Shown here: positions 21,969-33,610 of the stretch, piece after piece
Layout of the letters: each line of letters begins with the position of its first letter
Position numbering within the stretch: position 1 is the first letter of the stretch
NCBI GenBank assembly: GCA_030765065.1
Contig: CM060985.1
Location: 177,756,096-177,820,095, forward strand
Direction of reading: 5' to 3'
Source: Deroplatys truncata
Taxonomy: Eukaryota > Arthropoda > Insecta > Mantodea > Mantidae
DNA length: 64,000 nt
The notes under the pieces: generated by a model
Told to the model about the DNA's origin: nothing
The model's database searches: none
What the model saw: the letters and a program-made list of their open reading frames with translations, nothing else
Made by a program: the position numbers and the translations under genes

Positions 21969-22752
21969 TTTATTACTTTCTCTACAACGTATAGTAAGTA
22001 GTGGAAGTGTTGTATTCCACCCAAAAATTCGATACCTAGATTTCACTAGAAATACATGTTTTGAGACCCCCTGAATCCAAAAAAAGCATTTTTGGAAATA
22101 TTTCCATGTGTGTGTGTCTGTGAACACCATAACTCAGAAACGAACAGTCGGATAAACACCAAACATGGTATTTAGGTTCAGTATCTTCCAGAGATGCGAC
22201 ACGAAGGTTTTCAACAAAATCCCCCCACCCCAGATTACGTCTTCCATGGAACATTTTTCGAAAATTTTAACTTTCTCTAAAATGTCTATAACAATTTTGA
22301 TTAAAATATCATGTGTTTAATATATTTTCATGACAAATAAAATGTATTTTTCTGGAAATGCCTCCAAAAGTACTCTTCATTGTGAATGACTTTTGCATAA
22401 CTGGTAAACCATAAGAGATAGACAAACTTTTACTACACAAAAATGTAGATCGCGTTAAGATACACAATTTATATCATATCCCTTAAATTTTCCAATACTT
22501 TTTCTCAAATAGGAATTCGTTATTCAGTTTTTTACGTACTGTGCATGCAAAGAGAATAGATAGCGCCACATAGTAACCAGCTATTAAAACATTTGACTCG
22601 CTTATAGCCTACCATATTCCCCTTGCACCTACAAGAAAATTAGCAATAAGATTAACATCTCGATTAACATGAAGCATATGGAGAATAAACGTTTGTAAAA
22701 ATAGTTTGTACAAGAGTAGAGAAAGTAATGTGAATGTAACACATCAGTTGTT
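21969..22752 (-). repeat. Family A repeat, near complete
   Basis: It starts TACTTTCTCTACAACGTATA, has a short TGTGTGTGTC tract, and ends GTAGAGAAAGTAATGTGAAT then CACATCAGTTG. Confidence 0.85.
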
Positions 22753-22864
22753 TTTCCTTTCATGTACACGTTTGCAGTCCAGGTACAATTTGAAATCTCC
22801 GCGCCACAGTACCGCAGTACGCTGCTAGAGGAACCAAAACAAAATAGAACACCCTATTGATAAA

Positions 22865-23030
22865 GTGGAATATCGTGTGGTATTTCGGTTTGAAGAAGAA
22901 TAACGCTGCAACAATCCATACTGTGTTGGTGGAAGTGTATGGCAAGAATGTATGAGCGTATGATAGAATGTTTAAGTGGCACAGACGTTTTCAGTGTGGT
23001 GAAACTGGTCTGAATGACGAAGAACAAAGT
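22865..23030 (+). pseudogene. mariner transposase, N-terminal scrap
   Basis: In one frame with a stop: AATIHTVLVEVYGKNV, AYDRMFKWHRRFQCGETGLN and DEEQ. This matches the mariner segment with the FEWHKRF motif and the acidic linker of the DNA-binding domain. It is only about 55 codons and abuts a Penelope-like fragment, which looks like insertion or recombination. Confidence 0.6.
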
Positions 23031-23330
23031 GAGTGACCATCTCTCTGTAATCGCATGCCAATGTAGGAAAGCATATATAGGGCAGACAGTCGCACGTTCG
23101 AAGATATATGTGCGGAACAAAAACGGAATCTCAAGACTACTTCAACCAGAGATATCGGCAGTGGTTCAGCACAACCTTGACAATGACGCAGAATTTTATT
23201 TGACAAGGTCACGGTTTTACATCACAGTGGCCACGACAAGCTTGTCAAAGAAGCGATTGAAATCAAACTAGAGTCCAATGGTTTTAGCAAAGACAGCGGC
23301 CTATGGCTGAGCACAACATGAACTAGGGCA
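23014..23330 (+). pseudogene. Penelope-like element, GIY-YIG endonuclease remnant
   Basis: The frame reads CQCRKAYIGQTVARSKIYVR, LLQPEISAVVQHNLDNDAEF and, after a frameshift at about 23245, EAIEIKLESNGFSKDSGLWL STT. This follows the order CxCG-x-VYIGQT ... SAVAEH ... REAIEI ... N-x-D-GL-LS-TW of the GIY-YIG domain that ends the ORF of Penelope-like retroelements. The catalytic Arg/Glu region is poorly preserved and no reverse transcriptase is attached. The sequence differs clearly from the copy at 37.7-38.4 kb, so a second Penelope-like family is present. Confidence 0.75.
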
Positions 23331-23744
23331 CTCAACAATCAGAGACCGGTGGAAAATAGCGGATGTTCTAACAGTACTTCACCGGACTAATCACAGTGCT
23401 CCGGCCCCCATTGACCCACGTTATTTAGCCGCGCCCTCTACTCGGAGAGTATATATACCGCCCGGCCTGGGGCATCTCATTACCTTCCCTACAAAAATCT
23501 CAACATCCATCCTGTAACCCGATACCCCCGTCACTACGTGGTTTAGCCCCAATTAGGGCAGGTGCACCTTCAAGTTTCCCTCATGCATCAAGCATCATCT
23601 CATCACTTCCTGAAAAAGACCATGGCCAAAAGCTCGAGCGACTTTATCAGTATCACGCGGCTGGTAACCCGAGAAGCCCTAATCAACAATCATCGCCGAG
23701 ATAGCTTCAAATCTTACATCATGCACGACATTTTAAGTATTACA
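23331..23744 (+). mobile_element. Penelope-like 3' region / LTR-like sequence
   Basis: Following the endonuclease tail come AATCAGAGACCGGTGGAAAA, a CpG-rich promoter-like GCCGCGCCCTCTACTCGGAG, and AGTATATATACCGC (TATA-like, 23450-23463). This fits the LTR-like repeat of Penelope-like elements. It has no confident coding content. Confidence 0.45.
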
Positions 23745-24085
23745 AAGGTCACAGGAAACTGTCCAACCTTTTTTTGCTCAATGACAACGTCCCATCTCTT
23801 TCTGCACAGGACACATTACATATACTGCTTCCTTGAGCCATCAAATTTTGCTTCAGACTTTGTATTTTCGTGACATGGCACCCAGTGATTCCTTTGTCTT
23901 TCCTTTGATAAATAAACCATCATTTCCAGAATGACGATGAGGTGATATTCGAGGTGGAACGCTTCTTGAATCAAGTTCTCCGTCAGATAATCCATCGTTG
24001 GGAAATATGTGTCGCATTTAAGGGTGAATATGAGGATGATAAAGTTTCGTGCTCTCAGCTTGATTTTTTTAGAGGAGATAATTAA
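23745..24085 (+). pseudogene. mariner transposase, C-terminal remnant
   Basis: Fragments in shifting frames: MAPSDSFVFPLINKPSF near 23875-23925 (the LAPSD third-Asp motif), then NDDEVIFEVERFLNQVLRQ, and RWEICVAFKGEYEDD near 24000-24040, the conserved C-terminal region. Three or more frameshifts are needed. Dead copy. Confidence 0.7.
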
Positions 24086-24309
24086 AACTTTATGACCCAC
24101 CCCTCGTATTCACGCAAAAGAATATGAAACACCCAAGGAATATCTGACTTCCTTAACTTCTTCCCAACAGTTGCCCAAGTTCTAGACATTCTGAGTAGCT
24201 ATAAGCACCCTTTGACTGTGGGACAATCATCGATGGGAATGGTCGAATAATTTTATGGACCTTATTTTAGTTCCAATAGATATTAAATAACACAAAAGCT
24301 ACATGATTT

Positions 24310-25245
24310 TGAAGTAGTTTGTTGCTGCGTACGTATGGAAAGCCAATTTGAAGATGTATTATATTTCGACTGTTGGGGAACCGAACTTGTAGTAGTTGCA
24401 ACCGCAAGTATGGTAAAATGTTTCAGGTAGCCTTCGCCCCAAATGTAGTTCCCGGTGGCCTTTGCCCCAAGTTTAAAAATATTAACTTTGTAATTTTGAC
24501 TGTTTCTTTAGATATTATATATTTATGCTTGCCTCGGCTGCGTCAGTATTTATATTTTTTAGAGACATATATGTCTTAGCAGAGAGTGGTGCGACTGAAG
24601 AATGTAGGCTTACACAGATTTTAAGCTTTCCTTCACTCCATTTATTAACGCATTACACGGTATAAATAACACTTCACTGATATAGATAGCTGGGAGATTT
24701 TTTATTAATTACTTGTACTTTTTAACACGTAAGCTATTTTCGTCTCACAGGAATACGTATTAAATTTCTCGAGGACGCATCTCGCGTCCTAGGAACACCG
24801 TCTACAACCAACTGACTTCTGAATTTGTAAATTTTGCTACATTTTAATTTCTGATTGGCTAATCCTAGTCCAATAGAATACCTTCATTTAACTAAAGCTT
24901 TTTCTCGTTGTTAATTGGCTATTTTATAAACTTTCACAAAAATTACACTATTGCTTCCAAGAATCACAAGTAGCATTATTAAATTTTCAATTTCATTATT
25001 GCCTCAAGGTTACCTCATTGTTAGCAACTTTTGACCTATTTCTCACAGCTCCTATATTATTAAATTCCGTAATACATTCACATAGCGTTATTAAACATGT
25101 ATACAATAATATAACATATACAATGATTGTTACATACATTTTTGTATATGGTTACGTACACATATTGCTTTAAGGCGGGCTGTTATTCAACTTATTTATT
25201 ATATAATTAGACTGAAATCATTTAAGTGTTAAAAATACTGCCTCT
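24310..25245 (-). mobile_element. Solo LTR, copy 3
   Basis: 936 bp with an exact 4-bp duplication ATTT (24306-24309 and 25246-25249). The minus-strand start is AGAGGCAGTATT (canonical TG damaged at one base) and the end is CTACTTCA. No internal retrotransposon sequence adjoins it. Confidence 0.75.
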
Positions 25246-25249
25246 ATTT

Positions 25250-25875
25250 TCACATAACCCGAAACCTAAACATATACAACGAAATAAGATTCCCCTTCTA
25301 CACCACCAAGTTAATTTCTTGAAATACAGGGTCTGCATAACCGAGACAAATAACCTTCTGAGCTAATACAAAATATATCTTCACTGATTTATAATGCAAG
25401 CAGATTTCTCTCTCTTTATACAATTATTTAGCACGGCCTACTAATGAAATTGATATACAAAAATGCAAAGGACATAAAGCAAAAAATTTCTACTCGTGTG
25501 TTCTTAGAAGGTTTCGGCATCCAGAAACTTCATTGCATACATCTATAGAATTAGAATAATATTTAGAACAAAATATTATAGAAAGAAATTATTAATGTGT
25601 TGGTGCTGTGAATTAGATATCTTATTACATTAATGAGTTATTGTATTAGTTTGTCCGTGGCTAGTACTGTATTTTGCTTCAGGTTTTAAAATTCTTGAAA
25701 GTCATTTCCCGAATGCTTATGTAAGCATGGGTTATCTCCTATGAATTCTAGTGGAATTATCAACGCAAGTTTGGCACATAGGTGGATTATACAATTCATA
25801 CTAACACTCCTGTATATCGCATCTGGTGGAGGCGCGGGTACCGATCCCGATATCTCTTTCATAATTGAGGAAGAA
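25250..25875. other. Unassigned AT-rich sequence
   Basis: Nothing recognised. A 75-codon minus-strand frame at 25686-25913 runs into family A and is probably chance. Confidence 0.35.
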
Positions 25876-27360
25876 AACAAATTTGTTGAAAAAAAGTGAT
25901 GTGATGCATTCACATGAACTTCTCTACACCCGGTCGTTTATTACTGGATGTACAAACTATTCTACTAACGTTTATTTTTATATGTACTACATTTTAATCG
26001 AAATAAGACTTTGCAGAAACAGCTACATGACACATTTCGTTATAGATACAAAGAGAACAGCGATAATGAAATGTTTAAAACTGGACGCTATAAGCTGAAT
26101 GTTGACAGAACTTTCAGAGAAAAACAATTCGAACCTTTAATAAGGGATATCTCCGAAATGGCTTATGCCACAAAAAGTATTTCAAATATATTGTGTATTT
26201 AAAAAGTACTACATTTTTTGTGTAGTATCGCTTAACTTTACCAGTTATACAACATTACACAAAATTTCTTCCAAATGAAGTGGACTTTACAGGATCTTCC
26301 CGGAAAATTAAAGATATACGCTTTATTTGTAATGTAAATATCTTTAACATAGATATTTTAATCAAAATGGTTCGCTAGAGGGCCGCAAAAAGAGAACTTT
26401 GTAGAAGTCACAACCACGTATGGAAAGCCAATTTGAAGTAGGAGTTGTATTGTAGTTCGACTGTTGGGGAGCCTAACGTGATGAAGTTACAACCACGTAT
26501 GGTACAATGTTCCGGCGTCCTTCGCCCCAATGTTCAAGACTCAACTTTGTGTTTTTACGTTTTCTTTAAATATTATATATTTAGGTTTTCCTCGGCTGCG
26601 TCAGTACTAATTTGTATAAACAGGGTGTAGTGCGGCTGAAGAATGTAGGCTTACAGAAATTATAATTTTTACTTCACTCCATTTATTAATCCTTGACACG
26701 ATTAACAACACTTCACTGATATACAGAGCTGTGAGATTATTTATTAATTACTTGCACTTTTTAGCACGTAAACTATTTTTGTCCCACACTGAATACGTAT
26801 TAAACTTCTCGACGACGTGTCTCGCGTCCAGTTAGGAACGCTGTCTACAAGCAACTGACTTCTGAATTTGTACAATTTGCTCAATTTCAGTTTCTGATTG
26901 GCTAATCCTACTCCAATAGAATACCTTCATTTAACTTTCAGGTTTTGTGGTTTTTGATTGGCTGTTTATAAGCTGTTTCAATAATTACATTATTGTTACT
27001 CCAAGAATTACTAGTAGCATTATTAAACTTCCCAATTCATTACTGCCTCAAAGTTACCTCATTGTTAGCAACTTTTGACATATATTCTCACAGCTCCAAC
27101 ATTGTTAAATTATTTAATACATTCACATAACGTCATTATGCATATACACAATAGTATAAGCATAATACAATGACTGTTACATACATTTTATATGTTATTT
27201 ATACACACATTGCTTTAAGGTGGGTTGTTATTGTATTGTATATTATATAATTAGAATGAAATCATTTAAGTGTTAAAAATATTGCCTCAACTTCTAAAAT
27301 AATTTCTATATCAAGTTTTTGAGTGGAAGTGTTGGTACATAGTAGAGAAGGTTAAAATCT
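25876..27360 (+). repeat. Old family A copy split by a solo LTR
   Basis: 25876-26395 starts AAAAAAAGTGATGTGATGCA and carries the old-subtype body. 27294-27360 holds the right end (TTTTTGAGTGGAAGTG, GTAGAGAAGG). The gap is exactly the solo LTR with its ACTT duplication. Confidence 0.65.
26400..27289 (-). mobile_element. Solo LTR, copy 4
   Basis: 890 bp bounded by a perfect 4-bp duplication ACTT (26396-26399 and 27290-27293). The minus-strand ends are TGAGGCAATATT and GACTTCTACA, with canonical TG and CA. It is inserted in an old family A copy. Confidence 0.8.
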
Positions 27361-27935
27361 TCGCTTCAAGAACTATCGTTTGTTAAAGCGAAATAAATTG
27401 AAAGTGAGCACAATGCATGAAATACTTATAGTTGTTGCATGTCCTCTAAACCGAACAACAAAGCGTCGAGAAACTAAAATTGTTGTTGCAAGTAGTAAAT
27501 CCCTGGCGCTGGTTGTACAATGCCATGAGATGATATTCAAATTAGGAAGTTTCTCAAAGTAACACAGTTTGTTTAAGCTGCTTAGTTCTTGAAAATATCC
27601 ACATACATAAACAAGAAAACCACTTTAATGTGCTGCTAAAGTTTGAGTACTGCTAAACCGAGAGGGTTGGGGGTTACAAGTTTCGTGTTCAACGTACCAG
27701 CGTCATCCTCGACAAATATTACCAAGTAGAACTTAACTTTGCTTGAAGCTCATCTTTATTCCTGCCAAATTATTAAAGACTCCAAACAGGCGCCCTTCGT
27801 ATTTACTGGTGTCAACCCTTATAATTTCTAGCGCAGATGTTCCTATCTCTTCAACTCCCTAGGCATCTATTGATAATACCCACTTTATCAACACGATTTT
27901 TGGGACTACACAAAACTTTGTTTTATATGTTTAAA
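27361..27935. other. Unassigned sequence
   Basis: No repeat or product recognised. The plus-strand 60-codon frame at 27380-27562 is not supported. Confidence 0.35.
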
Positions 27936-29460
27936 TACCTGAAGTGTTATATTCACATGTCTTTCTCTACTCCTATTAGTGGGTATACAGTCTATTTTTA
28001 GCGACAGTCAAATGTTTAACAACTGGACGCTATATGCTGGCCTTAAAATTCCATACTGTTTCCATGACATCGCGAGATACAACTGAATGTTGAAAGGGCT
28101 TCAAAGGATGATCAAGAAATGAACAATACAAAACTTTAAAAGCGAATATCTCAGAAATGGCTTATGCCACACATTATTTGAAATAAATTGTGTCTTTTAA
28201 CGACATATAAATTTTTACTTTCTCTACCACGTATAGTAAGTAGGGGAAGTATTGTATTCCACCCAAATATTCGATACCGAGATTTCATCGGAAATACATG
28301 TTTTGAGACCCCCTGAATTAAAAGAAAGCATTTTTGGAAACATGTCCGTCTGCGTGTCTGTGAACAGCATAACTCAGAAACGAACAGTCGGATAAACACC
28401 AAACTTGGTATTTAGGTTCAGTATTTTCCAGAGATGCGACACGAAGATAACTCCTTACATGGAATATTTTTTTTGAAAATTTTAATTTTCTCAAAAATGG
28501 CTATAACGATTTTCATTAAAATATCATATATTTAAAGATACTTTCATGACAAACGAAGTGTATATCTCGAATTTTCTTGGAATGTCTCCAAAAGCATTCT
28601 TAATTGTGAACGACTTTTGCATAACTCGTAAACCATAAGAGATAGACAAAATGTTACTGCACAAGAATGTAGATCGCGTTAAAATACACAATTTATATCA
28701 TATACATTTTTTTTGTTGAGTGAACCAATTTCGATATATTGCTTGTTATTCCCTTAAATTTACCAATAACTTTTGAAAAATGGGAATTCGTTATTATTTA
28801 TTTACGTCCTGGATATACAAAGAGAATGGAATGCGCCACAGAGCAACCACATCTTAAAAGATTTGACTATCGTTTAAATAGTATCATATTCCCCTTGCAC
28901 CTACAAGAAAATTAGCAATAAGATTAACATCTCGATTAACATGAAGCATATGGAAAATAAGCGTTTGTAAAAATAGTTTGTACAAGAGTAGAGAAATTCA
29001 TGTGAGTGTAACACATCGGATTTTTTGTGTAGTACGTTTTCGTCTATCGCTTAACGTTTAACAGTTATACAAGGTTATACAAAATTCCACCCAATGAAGA
29101 CTTCATACACTATTCCCAAAAAATTCAAGATATACATTTTGTCATTAAATATCTTTGCTATATGGTATTTTAACCAATATCGTTACAAGCATTTTTAGAA
29201 AATAAAAATTGTCGAAAGATGCCCCATGTAAACGGTAGCTACGGGTGGGGGGATTTTGTTTGAAAATCTTCGTGTCGCATCTTTGGAAGATATTGAACCT
29301 AAATACCAAGTTTGGTATTTATCCGAATTTTCTTTTTTAGTTACGCTGTTCACAGACACACGGACATGTTTCCAAAAGCCTTTTTTGGATTAACGTGACC
29401 TAAAAACATGTACTTCCGGTGAAATCTTGGTATCAAATTTTTAGGTGGAATACAAGTAAA
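27936..29460 (+). repeat. Old family A copy split by a young one
   Basis: 27936-28212 (GTGTTATATTCACATGTC...) and 29026-29460 (TTTTGTGTAGTACGTTTTCG... to the GGTGGAATACAAG end) form one diverged plus-oriented copy. Confidence 0.7.
28213..29025 (-). repeat. Family A repeat, complete, young
   Basis: It runs from TACTTTCTCTACCACGTATA to GTAGAGAAATTCATGTGAG and CACATCGGATTTTTT. The TG tract is unusually short (GTCTGCGTGTCTGTG) and part of the CCCCCCA block is deleted. Confidence 0.88.
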
Positions 29461-30310
29461 ATTCAAAACACTAACAAAAGAATATTTCGGAAGTATTCAC
29501 CGCCACAAAAAAATGTATTTGACTTCAACTGTAAGCTATAACAAGATTTACATTTGTTGTGAAGCAAGGTTTTGTCTACTTACGGTTGGTGTTGCACAAA
29601 AATCGTTTAGAATGAAGCCCTTCCAGAGATTATTCCAAAAAATTCAAGATAAATGTTTAATTGGTCATGAAACGTCTAAAATGTAGGGTTTTTTTTAATC
29701 AATTTCCTTAAAGTTTTGATAAAACAAAATCTTTTAGGGGTGGGGATATTTTCTTGAAGTTTTCAAGAGAATTTCCCACCACAAGCAAACATTCACATGG
29801 ATCATTTTTGGAGATTTTAAATAGCATATATTTAATATATAGACACGAAGAATCAGATAGATATATATAGCCAATGTAGTAGGACCTCATTCGGAAGGAA
29901 TTTTGTATAATATTGTATAACGGGTAAACGTTAAGCAATAGACAAAAACGTACTGCACAAAAAATATAGATCTCTTTAAAACATACAATTTATTTCAAAC
30001 AATTTTTTGTGACATAAGCCATTCCCGAGATATCAATTATTAATGGTTCAAATTATTTAATACTATTGTCATTCTTTTAAAGTCCTGTCAATTTTTAGCT
30101 GTTTCTCACGATTTCATGTAAAGAGGATGGAATTTTGAAGTCCATTGCTATTCTCTGTGCATCTATAACGAAAGGTGCAAAGTTACTATTTTTGCAAATG
30201 TTTATTTGGATTAAAAAAGCTTTGATAAAAACAGTTTGTATAACCAGTAATAAACAATAGGTTAGAAAAAGACATGCGAATGTTGACGTATTGTATTCTT
30301 AAAATTATAC
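29461..30310. repeat. Old family A sequence, two opposed pieces
   Basis: 29461-29700 is plus-oriented (ATATTTCGGAAGTATTC...). 29701-30310 is minus-oriented with GGTAAACGTTAAGCAATAG and ends GGTTAGAAAAAGACATGCGA. Confidence 0.55.
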
Positions 30311-30800
30311 ATTAGTACATATTTTTGGAAAATAGTAATTCCACAAGAATTTTTATTTTTCTCACCTTTCGAAGTTCAAAGTAAAGTTTCTTTTAGTATA
30401 ATGTGGAAATATTTTAATTTAGTTATGACATTGCATAACTTCACTCAGGAGAGCCAGCTGTTAAAAAACGACAATATAATAACGCATTGTTATTTCAGAT
30501 AATCAGGAAGTGATACGTTTTGACTGATCTGAATAAAAATTTAAACTACATGAAGAGAAAGAAGGGGATTATTTGTCAATAGGGTTTGCAACGTTAATTA
30601 CGCTATACACATTTAACATGCATTATGCCTAATTTACGAGTGTCGCGTTGAAAGGTAATTTATCAAACAATTTCTAAACGGGGTAATAAATGCTTTTGAA
30701 ATAATTCGGGCGAACAACATAAATAAACTACTGGCGTATCACTTTTAAATTAACTGCTGGAACATTGAAAATTTGGAGGGAGAGATATTGGCGAAATGAA
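30311..30800. other. Unassigned AT-rich sequence
   Basis: 490 bp, no match within the window and no frame of interest. Confidence 0.35.
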
Positions 30801-30885
30801 ATATGAAAAAATCTGCTGTTTTGTACTCGCATGACTTTTCCTACCTACTCTTCAACTCATTCTTACAAATGCTTATTCTATACAA
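30801..30885 (+). repeat. Family A terminal fragment
   Basis: GAAAAAATCTGCTGTTTTGT then CTCGCATGACTTTTCCTACC. Confidence 0.65.
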
Positions 30886-31417
30886 TTACTCTCACTACTA
30901 CGTATGGTATGTAGGGGAAGTATTGCATTCCACCCAAAAATTCAATACCGAGATTTCATCGAAAATGCATGTTTTGAGGAACCCTGAACCCAAATAAACT
31001 TTTTTGGAAACATGTACGTGTGTGTCCCGTATATTTATGTGTCGATCTGTGAACAGCATAACTCAAAAACGAAAAGTCGGACACAAAGATTTACAACACA
31101 ATTACTGCACCCTTTACATGAAACATTTTTGGGAATATTTTTATTTTCTCAAAAATGGCTCTAACCATTTTAATTAAAATACCATATGTTTAAGATATTT
31201 TATGGCATATGAAATGCATATCTTGAATTTCCTGGGACTGTCCTCAAAAGTCCTCATTCCGAATGACTTTTGCATAAATGGTAAAGGGTAAGAGATAGAC
31301 AAAATTTTTGTTGTTGGGTGAACCATTTCCGAGATATTCCTTGTTATTTGTTTGAATGTTCCAATATTTATACCTTTTCTCAAATGAGAATTTGTTATTC
31401 CCTTTTTATTCTTCCTT
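30886..31417 (-). repeat. Family A repeat, interrupted
   Basis: It starts CTACTACGTATGGTATGTAG, carries the body through ATTCCCTTTTTATTCTTCC, and is broken by another copy at 31418. Confidence 0.7.
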
Positions 31418-31988
31418 TTACTTTCTCTACTACGTAAAGTAAGTAGGGGAAGCATTGTATTCCACCCAAAAATTGGATACCGAGATTTCAGCGGAAATAC
31501 ATGTTTTGAGACCTCCTGAATCCAAAAAAAAAGCATTTTTGGAAACATGGCCGTGAACAGCATAACTCTAAAACGAACAGTCGGATAAACACCAAACTTG
31601 GTATTTAGGTTAAGTATCTTCCAGAGATGCAACACGAAGGTTTCAAGAAAATCCCTCCATACCAGATTAACCTTTATATTGAACATTTTTCAAAAATGTT
31701 ATTACTTGTTATTTCCTTAAATTTTCCAATACTTTTTCTCAAATGGGAATTCGTTATTCATTTTTTATGTCCTGGACATGCAAAGAGAATGGAATACTCC
31801 ACATAGCAACCAGCTCTTAAAACATTTGACTATCGCTTAAAACCTACCAATTCCCCTTGCATCTACAAGAAAATTAGCAATAAGATTAACATCTCGATTA
31901 ACATAAAGCATATAGAGAATAAGCGTTTGTAAAAATAGTTTGTACAAGAGTAGAGAAAGTCATGTGAGTGTAACACATCAGATTTTTA
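31418..31988 (-). repeat. Family A repeat with internal deletion
   Basis: It starts TACTTTCTCTACTACGTAAA and ends GTAACACATCAGATTTTT. It has no (TG)n tract (reads GGCCGTGAACAGC) and lacks about 300 bp of body after CAAAAATGTTATTACTTG. Confidence 0.85.
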
Positions 31989-32386
31989 AACAGCTTGTCG
32001 CTATGTGATGGCTTTAAGATACCATGCTCCTTGTATGAGTATGAGAAAGCGACCAATAGCGACTTGCCACATAAAAAAATCTGATGTTATATTCACATGA
32101 TTTTCTCTACCTTCTATTGCTTATTAGTGGGTATACAAATTATTCTTAGCAAACGTTTATTTTCCTCTTTACATAAGTTTAATCGAGATGAACATTTCCG
32201 GAAATAACTTTCCATTTTATCGTGAGACACTGGAAATAGAATACTCTTTAAAAGAATAAGGATTGAACAATTCCAACCATTAAAAACGGGTATCTGGTAA
32301 ACGACTGAAGCCACAAAGTTCGTGTTCTCAGGAGATCTATATTTTTCGTGTAGTACGTTTTCTACAAAATTCCTTCCAAATGAGGA

Positions 32387-32885
32387 TTGGATTGGCTAAG
32401 GAGAAGACTCGACACTGATGCACATACAGGATATTTTACCTACCACCACGATGAGGAATCTCTGGGAGGAAGGATGAGGAGAGAGGAGACACCGGGCGGC
32501 CGGGAACCAGGAGCAAACAGGCAGACCGCGACCCCATCTCACACACAGGAGGTCCAATGCCTCTCAAGGGAAAGGGGGTTCGATATCCCGGCAGCCATCC
32601 GAAGGTGCAGGGATGCAGAGAGTCACAAAGAGCATCCTTTTCCCTGCTACACTGCACCAAAATACTATCGCCGACACTTCAGACCCTGAAAAGGAGATGA
32701 ATTAAATGAAGATTGGAACTAAATGGAGAGACAGGAAATCTGGGGGATGAAGGAAAACACCCCAGCATTCGCCTGACGACCCGGGAAAAACCCCATGGAT
32801 CAGAGTGGGCGATACCCGGGAATCGAACCCGGGATCTACCGATGTGGTCCACAGACGTAATTGCCTGAGCTACCTCCCCGCTCGG
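32387..32885 (-). repeat. SINE family 3, copy 2
   Basis: 499 bp. The duplication TTCCAAATGAGGA (32374-32386) / TTCAAATGAGGA (32886-32897) brackets it. The minus-strand head is CCGAGCGGGGAGGTAGCTCA (box A) with GGGTTCGATTCCC (box B). The acceptor-like and T-arm parts look tRNA-like, but the head continues straight into a 400-bp body, so this is a SINE and not a tRNA gene. Confidence 0.85.
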
Positions 32886-33054
32886 TTCAAATGAGGAAGA
32901 CTTTATATGCTAATCCCAGAAAGTATCTTTAATATATGGTGTTTTAATAAACCGTTGTTAGAGGCATTTTTAAGAAAATGAAGTATTTCGAAAAATGTTC
33001 CATATGAGGGGTACTTGAAGGTCTTGGAGTCACAGCTTTAGAAGATAACTAACC

Positions 33055-33410
33055 ATAGCTCAAGTGGGATAGAGTCTTCCCTTCCTAACGCCCACACGAA
33101 TCGAAGACTCTCATTCCACAGGACGTATGACAACGCCCGGGGAGACGCGTTATGGTGGACAGAAGGTCTACGAATCAGACAATGATAGACCAGGGTGGGT
33201 GGTCAACCACACGTCTGGGGTAAGAGCGAGGAAGTGTATGATAGATGATTGATAAAGGTGATGATGGAGCACCGGTGGAATGAAACATGGCGGGGAAAAC
33301 GGAGAACCTGGAGAAAACCGCACAGACGCCGCTTTGTCCACCATAAATCCCACATGCGAGTCCTTGGGATTCAAACCGCGTCGCCTTGGTGAGAGGCGAG
33401 CTGTATAACC
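33055..33410 (-). repeat. SINE-like retroposon, family 5
   Basis: Flanked by imperfect duplications TTTAGAAGATAACTAACC (33037-33054) and TTTGGAAGATGCTGACC (33411-33427). The minus-strand head is GCTCGCCTCTCACCAAGGCG then GGTTTGAATCCC (box-B-like), with a GC-rich body. Box A is weak. Confidence 0.65.
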
Positions 33411-33610
33411 TTTGGAAGATGCTGACCTTTAGCACGTATGTTTTGTTTTTAATTATGCTGTTCACACTGACGCAAACCTTTTTCTGAAAACTTTTTTCGT
33501 TTGTTTCAGCGCACCTCAAAGCATGTAATTACGGTGAAACCTCGATATTCAATTTTTGGGTGGCATACAATACTTCCCCTATTTGTTGAATACAGTAGAG
33601 AGAGTAAAAA

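Larger units (their letters stand above)
32068..33610 (+). repeat. Old family A copy carrying two SINEs
   Basis: Pieces 32068-32386, 32898-33050 and 33411-33610 make one diverged plus-oriented copy, from AAAAAAATCTGATGTTATAT to a damaged right end (ACAGTAGAGAGAGTAAAAA). The two gaps are SINE families 3 and 5, each flanked by a duplication of copy sequence. Confidence 0.7.

Noticed and set aside
31174-31686. 170-codon minus-strand frame
   Set aside because: Spans two adjoining family A copies. Its parts match the incidental frames of other copies.
32818-32884. tRNA gene on the minus strand
   Set aside because: Box A and box B are excellent, but the sequence continues into a 400-bp body repeated at 6.3 kb and is bracketed by a retroposition duplication, so it is a SINE head.
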